Of a stretch of DNA of 13,443 nucleotides, positions 6,886 through 13,255 are shown in pieces; position 1 is the stretch's first letter; each line of letters begins with the position of its first letter. Made by a program: the position numbers and the translations under genes. Source of the stretch: DASUSF01 sp036375275 (GTDB lineage Bacteria; Pseudomonadota; Alphaproteobacteria; Geminicoccales; Geminicoccaceae); the NCBI GenBank assembly GCA_036375275.1, contig DASUSF010000060.1, positions 1 to 13,443 on the forward strand, written 5' to 3'. The notes beneath the pieces were generated by a model that was not told where the DNA came from, searched no databases, and saw only the letters and a program-made list of their open reading frames with translations.

Positions 6886-7434
6886 TCAGTCGAAGGCGGA
6901 CGGCGCGCCGTCGCCCGGCGGGATCTCGAAGATGTTGAGCGTCATCGAGATCAGCGTGTAGTAGCCGAGGATGCCGGTGAGGTCGACGACGCCGTCCTCA
7001 CCGAGCGTGTCGAGGGCCCGCCGGTACACCGCGTCCGGCACCCGGTGCCGCTCGTGCACGGCGCGGGCGAAGGCATGGAGCGCCGCCTCGTCGGCATGCG
7101 CGAAGTCCGGCTCCTGGCCCTGGCGGATCGCCTCGATCACGCCGGGATCGAGGCCGGCCTCGAGCGCGAACGGCTTGTGCGCGTGCCACTCGAAGCCGGA
7201 GCGCCAGAAGGCGGCCGTGATCAGGATCGCGAGCTCCGAGAGCCGGGGCGGCAGGGCGGTCTCGTAGCGGCAGTACCGGCCGAGCGCCTGCGCCCGGTCG
7301 GCGAGTTCGGGCCGGCGCAGCCAGATCGAGAGCGGCGCCGGCACGCTGCCGCGCGGGCCGGCGAGGATGGCATCGTGGATCCGGCGCTGGGCCGGGTTCA
7401 TGCGGTCGGGGTCGAGCGGCTCGAGACGGGGCAT
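6886..7434 (-). CDS. Carboxymuconolactone decarboxylase (CMD/AhpD-like) family protein
   Basis: An all-alpha protein of 182 residues of the CMD superfamily, which includes 4-carboxymuconolactone decarboxylase and the AhpD peroxidase partners. The core segment runs RLSELAILITAAFWRSGFEW then HAHKPFALEAGL. The CxxC pair of AhpD is absent, with EWHAH at that place, so thiol peroxidase activity is unlikely. The tail (GILGYYTLISMTLNIFEIP) is typical of CMD proteins encoded beside dehydrogenases in catabolic operons. I chose the ATG at 7434, which gives the common MPRLEPLDPDR start; an ATG at 7473 would add 13 residues, and neither has a strong ribosome site. It is the first gene of the minus-strand operon and is divergent from the aldehyde dehydrogenase. 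The exact reaction is unknown. Confidence 0.85.
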   Translation of the reverse strand: MPRLEPLDPDRMNPAQRRIHDAILAGPRGSVPAPLSIWLRRPELADRAQALGRYCRYETALPPRLSELAILITAAFWRSGFEWHAHKPFALEAGLDPGVIEAIRQGQEPDFAHADEAALHAFARAVHERHRVPDAVYRRALDTLGEDGVVDLTGILGYYTLISMTLNIFEIPPGDGAPSAFD

Positions 7435-7504
7435 CGGTTGGTCCGCCAGGGCTTGGGGTGGAGCGCCGAGCATACAGGCTCAGAACCGGCGGTCGAGGCA
7501 GGAC

Positions 7505-7567
7505 GGGCGGCGCTCCGGGCGCCGCCCCCGGAGCGGGGCTCTCCGGGAGGGCAGAGAAAGAATCTGC
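7505..7567. promoter_or_regulatory. Cluster of interlocking inverted repeats in the divergent spacer
   Basis: The 247-base spacer 7435-7681 between the two divergent operons holds no gene. Four inverted repeats with 7-base loops lie within 63 bases: GGGCGGCG (7505-7512) with CGCCGCCC (7520-7527); CTCCGGG (7513-7519) with CCCGGAG (7527-7533); the same CCCGGAG with a second CTCCGGG (7541-7547); and GCAGA (7551-7555) with TCTGC (7563-7567). The first two pairings overlap, so they cannot both form. This could be an RNA switch in the aldehyde dehydrogenase leader, or a multi-site operator; neither is established. Confidence 0.4.
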
Positions 7568-7681
7568 GAGGTCGCCCGAACGCCGACCGCATGGTCTGCA
7601 CGGGCCGGCACTTTGGGCTCCCCGGGCCGCGGCCGGGCGGCATGCTCCCGACCGTCGACCTTCCCCGCCTGGAGACCCGCG

Positions 7682-9175
7682 ATGCTCGCCGAACTCGACG
7701 CCCGTTCCGATCTTTCCCGCCTCAAGGACCCGCGGCTGTTTCGCGAGCAGGCCTACGTCGGCGGCAAGTGGACCGCGGCCCGGAACGGCCGGGTGGTCCT
7801 GGTGACCAACCCGGCCACCGGCGCCCGGCTCGGCGTCGTTCCGGCGCTCGGCGCGCCCGAGACGGAGGGCGCGATCGCCGCCGCCGATGCCGCCTTCCCG
7901 GCCTGGCGCCGCCGCCTGCCGCAGGAGCGGGCCGCCGCGCTCCGGCGCTGGCACGACCTGATGATCGAGGCGCGCGCCGACCTCGCCCTCCTGATGACCC
8001 TGGAGCAGGGCAAGCCGCTCGCCGACTCCCTCGGCGAGATCGACTACGCCGCGAGCTTCATCGCCTGGTTCGCCGACGAGGCGCTGCGGGTCAACGTCGA
8101 AGGCATCACGCCGCACCTGCCGAACCGGCGGATGACCGTCTGCCGCGAGCCGGTCGGCATCGCGGCGCTGGTCACGCCCTGGAACTTCCCCTCCGCCATG
8201 ATCACCCGCAAGGCCGCCGCGGCACTCGCCGCCGGTTGCCCGGTGGTGATCCGGCCGGCGAGCGAGACGCCGTACTCGGCCCTGGCGCTGGCCGAGCTGG
8301 CCGACCGGGCCGGCCTGCCGAGCGGGGTGTTCTCGGTCGTCACCGGGCCGGCCGAGCCGATCGTCGGTGCGCTGCTCGCGAGCGAGAAGGTGCGAGCGGT
8401 CAGCTTCACCGGCTCGACCGAGGTCGGGCGACGGCTGCTCGGGGGCGGTGCGCGGACCGTCAAGCGGATGTCGATGGAGCTCGGCGGCCACGCCCCGATG
8501 CTGGTCTTCCCGGAGGTCGACCTCGACCACGCGGTCGAGGGGGCGATCCAGGCGAAGTTCCAGACCGGCGGCCAGGACTGCCTCGCCGCCAACCGGATCT
8601 ACGTCCACGACGCGATCTACGACGCCTTCGTCGAGCGCTATGCGGCACGGGCGCGGGCGCTCCGGGTGGGCAACGGCCTCGAGGCGCGGGTCGAGATCGG
8701 CCCGCTGATGCACGACCGCGCGGTCCAGAAGTGCGAGGAGCACGTCAGGGACGCGCTCGCCAGGGGCGGCCGGCTGGTCGCGGGCGGCGGCCGGCACGCG
8801 CTCGGCGGCACCTTCTTCGAGCCGACGGTGATCGCGGACGCGAGCGACGACATGCTGATCGCGCACGAGGAGACCTTCGGCCCGGTCGCGCCGATCTTCC
8901 GCTTCACGTCCGAGGACGAGGTGGTCGGGCGCGCCAACGCCACGATCTACGGCCTCGCCGCGTACGTGTGGAGCGACGATGCGCATCGGATCGCGCGGGT
9001 GACCGGCGCGCTCGAGTACGGCATGGTGGCGGTGAACTGCGTCAAGATGACCGGCGCGCCGGTGCCGTTCGGCGGCATGAAGCAGTCGGGCCTCGGCCGG
9101 GAGGGCGGCCGGCACGGGCTCGAGGCCTTCACCGAGCTCAAGTACGTGTGCCTCGCGGTCAAGGACGCCGCGTGA
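7682..9175 (+). CDS. NAD(P)-dependent aldehyde dehydrogenase, succinate-semialdehyde dehydrogenase type
   Basis: A 497-residue cytoplasmic aldehyde dehydrogenase, probably oxidising a semialdehyde to the acid. Visible are the oxyanion asparagine N168 (TPWNFP), the coenzyme motif FTGSTEVG (242-249), the general base E266 (MELGGH) and the catalytic nucleophile C300 (GGQDCLAANR). The C-terminal PFGGMKQSGLGREGG is typical of the GabD/SSDH group. R191 replaces the lysine usual in the VxKPAxxTP coenzyme motif. The start is the ATG at 7682 with GGAGAC at 7671-7676; an in-frame reading further upstream is unlike the family. The aminotransferase gene follows 29 bases after the stop, so the pair probably converts an amine to a semialdehyde and then to an acid, as in GABA or ectoine degradation (ssd/doeC with atf/doeD). 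The exact substrate is inferred only. Confidence 0.93.
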   Translation: MLAELDARSDLSRLKDPRLFREQAYVGGKWTAARNGRVVLVTNPATGARLGVVPALGAPETEGAIAAADAAFPAWRRRLPQERAAALRRWHDLMIEARADLALLMTLEQGKPLADSLGEIDYAASFIAWFADEALRVNVEGITPHLPNRRMTVCREPVGIAALVTPWNFPSAMITRKAAAALAAGCPVVIRPASETPYSALALAELADRAGLPSGVFSVVTGPAEPIVGALLASEKVRAVSFTGSTEVGRRLLGGGARTVKRMSMELGGHAPMLVFPEVDLDHAVEGAIQAKFQTGGQDCLAANRIYVHDAIYDAFVERYAARARALRVGNGLEARVEIGPLMHDRAVQKCEEHVRDALARGGRLVAGGGRHALGGTFFEPTVIADASDDMLIAHEETFGPVAPIFRFTSEDEVVGRANATIYGLAAYVWSDDAHRIARVTGALEYGMVAVNCVKMTGAPVPFGGMKQSGLGREGGRHGLEAFTELKYVCLAVKDAA

Positions 9176-9204
9176 TGCGCGCCGCCTTTCAGAAGGAGAC
9201 CACG

Positions 9205-10584
9205 ATGCTGCGCAACACCCCGGACCTCGAGGCGCTCGACCGCGCCTACGTCCTGCACCCGTCGACCCATCTCGAGCAGCACGCCCACGGGACCAGCCCG
9301 TGCCGGATCGTCGAGGGTGGCGAGGGCGCGTTCATCGTGGATCGGGACGGCAAGCGCTTCCTCGACGCGTTCGCCGGCCTGTACTGCGTGAACGTCGGCT
9401 ATGGCCGTCAGGAGATCGCGGACGCGATCCACCGCCAGGCGAGCGAGCTCGCCTACTACCACGCCTACGCCGGCCACAGCCACGAGCCGGTGATCGAGCT
9501 CAGTCGCCGGATCATCGAGCGCGCCCCGAAGGGCATGTCGAAGGTCTACTACGGGCTCTCCGGCTCGGACGCCAACGAGACCCAGATCAAGCTGGTCTGG
9601 TACATGAACAACGTGCTCGGCCGGCCGGAGAAGAAGAAGATCATCAGCCGTGACCGTGGCTATCATGGCTCCGGTCTGATGACCGGAAGCCTGACCGGCC
9701 TGCCGCTGTTCCACAAGGCGTTCGACCTGCCGTTCCCGCAGGTTCGGCACACGCTCTGTCCGCACCATTGGAAGTTTTCGAGGCCCGGGGAGGGCGAGGT
9801 CGACTTCTCCGCGCGGTGCGCGGCCGAGCTGGATGCGCTGATCGAGGCCGAGGGGCCGGAGACGGTCGCGGCGTTCATCGCCGAGCCGGCGATGGGCACG
9901 GGCGGGCTGATCCCGGCGCCCGAGGGGTACTGGCCGGCGATCCAGAAGGTGCTGAAGAAGCACGACGTCCTGCTGATCGCGGACGAGGTGGTGACCGCCT
10001 TCGGGCGCCTCGGCACCTGGTTCGGCGCGCAATACTACGACATGCAGCCCGACCTGATCACGGTCGCCAAGGGCCTGACCAGCGCGTATCTGCCGCTCTC
10101 CGGGGTGATCGTCTCGGAGACGGTGTTCGAGGTGCTGGAGCAGGGAGCGAAGGAGTTCGGCGTGCTCGGCCACGGCTGGACCTACTCGGCGCACCCGACC
10201 TGCGTCGCGGCCGGCCTCAAGAACCTCGAGATCATCGAGCGCGAGGACCTGCTGGGCAACGTCCAGGAGGTGGGACCGTACCTGCTCGGCGCGCTCCGCG
10301 ACGCGCTGGACGACCACCCGATGGTCGGCGAGGTGCGCGGCGTCGGGATGCTCGCGGCGGTCGAGTTCGTCCAGGACAGGGCGGGCAGGCGCTTCTTCGA
10401 GCCGCAGGGCAAGGTCGGCGGGGCGGTCGCGGCGGCGTGCGCGAAACGGGGCATGATCGCCCGCGCCATGCCGCATGGCGACATCCTCGGCTTCGCGCCG
10501 CCGCTAACGCTGCGCCCTGAGGAGGCGGACCAGATCGCGCGGATCACCCGGGACGCGGTCGACGAGGTCAGCCGCGCGCTCTGA
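9205..10584 (+). CDS. Class III (omega) PLP-dependent aminotransferase
   Basis: A 459-residue class III aminotransferase. PLP-binding features are GSDANET (120-126), the stacking pair Y153-H154 in GYHGSG, E227 (AEPAMGTGG), D260 (IADEVVTAFGR) and the Schiff-base lysine K289 (TVAKGLTSAYLPLSG). The family moves an omega or distal amino group of diamines, beta- or gamma-amino acids or taurine to a keto acid, making the semialdehyde that the upstream dehydrogenase would oxidise. The ATG at 9205 has AGGAGA at 9193-9198. Another in-frame ATG at 9175 overlaps the dehydrogenase stop (TGATG) and would add ten residues, so either start implies tight coupling. In ectoine clusters a similar gene (atf/doeD) follows an ssd-type dehydrogenase. 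Taurine or beta-alanine pyruvate transaminase are alternatives. Confidence 0.93.
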   Translation: MLRNTPDLEALDRAYVLHPSTHLEQHAHGTSPCRIVEGGEGAFIVDRDGKRFLDAFAGLYCVNVGYGRQEIADAIHRQASELAYYHAYAGHSHEPVIELSRRIIERAPKGMSKVYYGLSGSDANETQIKLVWYMNNVLGRPEKKKIISRDRGYHGSGLMTGSLTGLPLFHKAFDLPFPQVRHTLCPHHWKFSRPGEGEVDFSARCAAELDALIEAEGPETVAAFIAEPAMGTGGLIPAPEGYWPAIQKVLKKHDVLLIADEVVTAFGRLGTWFGAQYYDMQPDLITVAKGLTSAYLPLSGVIVSETVFEVLEQGAKEFGVLGHGWTYSAHPTCVAAGLKNLEIIEREDLLGNVQEVGPYLLGALRDALDDHPMVGEVRGVGMLAAVEFVQDRAGRRFFEPQGKVGGAVAAACAKRGMIARAMPHGDILGFAPPLTLRPEEADQIARITRDAVDEVSRAL

Positions 10585-10987
10585 TCCGGCCGGCAGCCGC
10601 CCTGCGGTCGCTGTGGGGCGCCCCGGGCTGCCAGACGCGCGCTCATCGATGGCGCGGGGTCGGCGCGGGGCGCCAGGCGTGGTGCCCCGGCCGGATCCCG
10701 CATTGGCGCCAAGTCCGCTCTCCGGCCGGCGCCTCTCCCCCGATCCGGGGGCTTGCTCCGGACCAGGCTCCGCATGCCCAGGCGCCACCGTCCGGCGGTC
10801 CGTGACTCGGCCGTGCCCGCGACCAGGGCCGGCCCCGCAGGCTCAGGGTGGCCCGGGCTCGACCTGACAGGTGGAGCGGTGCACGATCCTTCTTGGCGCG
10901 CGGTCTCGCCGGTCCCGCCATTCGACCATCGCAACGTGGGCCGTTACCGGCCGCGCTCTGCCCACCGCTCTCTCGCTGCGGCTGCGT
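10585..10987. other. 403-base region with no recognisable gene
   Basis: Between the convergent ends of the aminotransferase gene and ctrA I find no coding segment resembling a known protein. Besides the candidate terminator at its left end, it holds a perfect 6-bp hairpin CCCCCG-ATC-CGGGGG (10737-10751). On the ctrA side there is a 5-bp hairpin GGCCG-TTAC-CGGCC (10939-10952), enclosed by a longer GTGGGC/GCCCAC pair (10936-10941, 10960-10965) that could serve the ctrA transcript end. It may simply be non-coding spacer. Confidence 0.5.
10592..10632 (+). terminator. Possible terminator after the aminotransferase gene
   Basis: GGCAGCC (10592-10598) can pair with GGCTGCC (10626-10632). The 27-base interior contains the perfect palindrome GGGGCGCCCC (10615-10624). 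The structure begins eight bases after the stop codon, as expected for an operon end. There is no T-run, so it is only a candidate. Confidence 0.3.
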
Positions 10988-11728
10988 TCAGGCCACCGCC
11001 ACCCGCTGCTGCCGCGGACCGGCGATGGTGGCCTCCTCGCCGACCAGCGCCGGCTCGGGGTCCTTGAGCACGTAGCCGCGCCCCCACACCGTCTCGATGT
11101 AGTGGGCGCCGTCGGTCGCCGAGGCGATCTTCTTCCTGAGCTTGCAGATGAAGACGTCGATGATCTTCAGCTCCGGCTCGTCGATGCCGCCGTAGAGGTG
11201 ATCGAGAAACATCTCCTTGGTGAGCGTCGTCCCCTTGCGCAGCGAGAGGAGCTCGAGAATGCTGTACTCCTTGCCGGTGACGTGCAGGCGCCGACCCTCG
11301 ACGTCGACCGAGCGGGTGTCGAGGTTGACGGTCAGCTTGCCGGTCTTGATGACCGATTCCGGATGGCCCTTCGAGCGCCGCACGATCGCGTGGATCCGGG
11401 CGATCAGCTCGGTCTTGTGGAAGGGCTTGGTCAGGTAGTCGTCGGCGCCGGTCGTGAGCCCGCGGACCTTGTCGTCGGTCTCCTGCACGCCCGACAGGAT
11501 CAGCACCGGGGTCTTGACCTTCGCCGCGCGCAGCCGGCGCACCACCTCGAAGCCCTCCATGTCCGGCAGGCGCAGGTCGAGGACGACGATGTCGAAGTCG
11601 TAGTGCTTGGCGAGATCGATCGCGTCTTCGCCGGTCTCGGCTGGCTCGCTGATGATCCCCTCGCCCTTCAGCGCGGCGTCAATCAGCTTCGCCGACACCG
11701 GATCGTCTTCAACAACCAGCGCTCGCAT
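10988..11728 (-). CDS. ctrA: CtrA, cell-cycle master response regulator (OmpR/PhoB type)
   Basis: A 246-residue response regulator that controls cell-cycle, division, motility and envelope genes in Alphaproteobacteria, activated by the CckA-ChpT phosphorelay. The receiver domain (1-115) has acidic E7/D8/D9, the phospho-acceptor D51 (VVLDLRLPDMEG), S79 (LILSG) and K101 (TKPFHK). The C-terminal winged helix is almost invariant CtrA sequence: RRSKGH, TGKEYSILELLSLRKGTT, KEMFLDHLYGGIDEPELKII, VFICKLRKK and ETVWGRGYVL. It starts at the ATG at 11728 with AGGAG at 11736-11740; an upstream ATG at 11752 would add eight unlike residues. The tail after WGRGYVLKDP is longer than I recall for Caulobacter CtrA and ends VAVA; the Caulobacter protein ends in AA, a proteolysis signal. 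A perfect CtrA box upstream suggests autoregulation. Confidence 0.97.
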   Translation of the reverse strand: MRALVVEDDPVSAKLIDAALKGEGIISEPAETGEDAIDLAKHYDFDIVVLDLRLPDMEGFEVVRRLRAAKVKTPVLILSGVQETDDKVRGLTTGADDYLTKPFHKTELIARIHAIVRRSKGHPESVIKTGKLTVNLDTRSVDVEGRRLHVTGKEYSILELLSLRKGTTLTKEMFLDHLYGGIDEPELKIIDVFICKLRKKIASATDGAHYIETVWGRGYVLKDPEPALVGEEATIAGPRQQRVAVA

Positions 11729-11780
11729 GATCAGGCTCCTCTGCACCCGCACCCGGGAATTCGCTTCCTGGATGTAACCC

Positions 11781-11809
11781 TAAGGATCATTTCCTTAAGA
11801 CGGACTTAA
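11781..11809. promoter_or_regulatory. CtrA-binding box TTAA-N7-TTAA with overlapping inverted repeat
   Basis: TTAA (11795-11798), seven bases, TTAA (11806-11809) is an exact match to the full CtrA recognition pattern, centred about 75 bp upstream of the ctrA ATG and about 190 bp before fliI. Overlapping it is a perfect inverted repeat TAAGGA-TCATT-TCCTTA (11781-11797). CtrA is known to regulate its own gene and flagellar genes in several Alphaproteobacteria. The site reads the same from both sides, so it could act on either divergent gene; that function is inferred. Confidence 0.75.
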
Positions 11810-11890
11810 TCCAGGTTGTGTTCCGGTCCGCCCCGCCGCGACCAGCCGTCCGGTTCCGCGTCCAGCGGGTCGGCGCGTCGTCTGCAACCG

Positions 11891-11950
11891 AATACAATCA
11901 TAGGTTACATAAACCGGCAATAAAAAAGTTACCACGTGTGAAACCTTTTT
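11891..11950. promoter_or_regulatory. AT-rich island in the ctrA-fliI intergenic region
   Basis: These 60 bases are about 68% A+T by count (41 of 60) in an otherwise very GC-rich window. They contain TACAAT (11893-11898) on the plus strand and TATGAT (11902-11897) on the minus strand as -10-like elements, and two GTTAC words 24 bp apart (11904-11908, 11928-11932). No convincing -35 partner or sigma-54 site is seen. The position suggests promoter DNA for fliI, a distal ctrA promoter, or both. Confidence 0.4.
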
Positions 11951-11992
11951 CCTCTTCCCTGCGCCGGCCACGGGCCTTTGGGGATCTATGCC

Positions 11993-13255
11993 ATGCCGCC
12001 GGCCTCGCCGAAGTGGCGCCTCACGCCGCCGAGACCCTTCCTCCTACGGGGGCAGATCGCCCGGTGCCGGGGACTGCTCGTCTCCTGTCGGGGTTTCGAG
12101 GGGTTCGCCAGCGTCGGCGAGAGCTGCGCGATCTAGCTGCGCGATCGAGCCTCGCGACCACAACCGTGACGAGTGTACGCCTATGCTCGCGCAGGTTGTG
12201 GGGCTGGACGGCGAGGGCGTGCATCTGCTGCCGTTCGATGAGCCGAGCGGAATCGGCCTCGGCGCCCGGATCCGCCTGATGCCGGCCCTGGCGGCCGCCG
12301 CCCGCGCCGGACGGACGGGTCCGCCGGCTCGCCGCGCGGGCGACGCTGCCGGCATCTTCGGCGCCCGTCGGCCCGCGCATCGACCTCGGCGTCCGCGCGC
12401 TCAACCTGTTCACGCCATGCCGGCAGGGGCAGCGGATCGGCATCTTCGCCGGCGCCGGGTCGGCAGGTCGACCCTGCTCGGCATGCTCGCCGAGCACGCC
12501 GAGGCGGGCGCTGGTGCTCGGGCTGATCGGCGAGCGCGGGCGCGAGCTCCGCCTGTTCCTCGACCAGCTCCTCGCCACGGGCCGCCGCGACCGCACCACC
12601 GTGGTCGTCGCCACCTCCGACATGCCGCCGATGCTGCGCCCCCGCGCTGCTGACCACGACCATCGCCGAGGCGTTCCGCGACTCCGGGCTCGGCGTTCTC
12701 TGCCTCATCGACAGCATCACCCGCTACGCCATGGCCCTCCGCGAGATCCACCTCGCCGCCGGCGAGCCACCATCCAGCAAGGGCTACCCGCCGAGCGTGT
12801 TCGCCGAGCTGGCACAGCTCCTCGAGCGGGCGGGGCCGGGCGCCGACGCCGGCTCGATCACGGCGCTGTGCACCCTGCTGGTCGAAGGCGACGACCTGTC
12901 CGACCCCGTCGCCGACGCGGCACGGGCGATCCTCGACGGCCACGTGATCCTGGAACGCGACGACGCGGACGCCGGCCGGTTCCCCGCGATCGACGTCCTT
13001 CGCTCGCTGTCGCGCACGGCGCCCGAGGTCTACGGGCCCGACGAGCAGGCGATGGTGCTTCGGGCACGGCAGCTTCTGAAGGCCCACGCCGAGATCGCGG
13101 ACCTGCTGCAGCTCGGCGCCTATCGGCCCGGCGGCGACCCCCTGGCCGACGACGCGATCTGCCTCAAGACGGCGCTGGAGGCGCTGCTCGCGCAGGCGCC
13201 GGACGAGCGTGCGCGGCTCCGGGCCACCCTCGGCTGCGGCGGAGCCGGCGGATGA
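11993..13255 (+). pseudogene. fliI: fliI, flagellum-specific ATP synthase, multiply frameshifted
   Basis: FliI is the export ATPase of the flagellar type III secretion system. Its sequence is recognisable along nearly the whole stretch, but only across changing frames. 11993-12133 gives the N-terminal barrel (GLLVSCRGFEGFASVGESCA) and then a TAG at 12134. About 12144-12285 gives PMLAQVVGLDGEGVHLLPF. About 12310-12459 gives VGPRIDLGVRALNLFTPCRQ. 12459-12510 carries the Walker A end GAGVGRSTLL. 12511 to about 12640 gives LGLIGERGRE and TTVVVATSD. About 12645-13255 gives the Walker B region (LCLIDSITRYAMA) and the complete C-terminus. The causes are a 13-base duplication, loss of about 20 codons near 12285-12310, a lost G at 12457-12459, an indel near 12505-12511, and one extra C in the run 12639-12643. 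The Walker lysine would be arginine. The start ATG at 11993 has GGGGA upstream. Sequencing error is the alternative, but the duplication argues against it. Confidence 0.85.
12122..12146 (+). repeat. 13-bp tandem duplication inside fliI
   Basis: AGCTGCGCGATC occurs at 12122-12133 and again at 12135-12146, a period of 13. Thirteen is not a multiple of three, so the second copy shifts the frame and produces the TAG at 12134-12136. Removing one unit restores VGESCAIEPRD, which matches the FliI N-terminal domain on both sides. Confidence 0.85.

Noticed and set aside
4868..6961. Very long plus-strand open frame opposite the alcohol dehydrogenase and SDR genes
   Set aside because: Its translation is Arg/Asp/Gly/Ala/Val-rich with no recognisable domain. 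It is the antisense shadow of two clear enzyme genes in GC-rich DNA, where stop codons are rare.
7625..7634. GGCCGCGGCC palindrome near the aldehyde dehydrogenase start
   Set aside because: Short GC-only palindromes are expected by chance at this composition, and nothing else supports a site.
6998..9115. Long minus-strand open frame opposite the aldehyde dehydrogenase gene
   Set aside because: No domain-like sequence; the opposite strand carries all catalytic motifs of an aldehyde dehydrogenase.
7045..9204. Upstream extension of the aminotransferase frame over the aldehyde dehydrogenase gene
   Set aside because: Family similarity begins only at about 9205, where a good ribosome site also lies. 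The upstream part is out-of-frame low-complexity sequence.
11933..11938. CACGTG palindrome
   Set aside because: A single 6-base palindrome with no partner site; no known bacterial regulator can be assigned to it.
11923..11950. AAAAAG / CTTTTT inverted repeat as a terminator
   Set aside because: The stem is almost all A-T with a 16-base loop and no GC core, and it lies between two divergent promoters, not after a gene.
12183..12653. A separate small gene starting at the ATG at 12183
   Set aside because: Only its first part resembles a protein (FliI beta-barrel), and the rest loses similarity at the next frameshift. It is better explained as a fragment of broken fliI.
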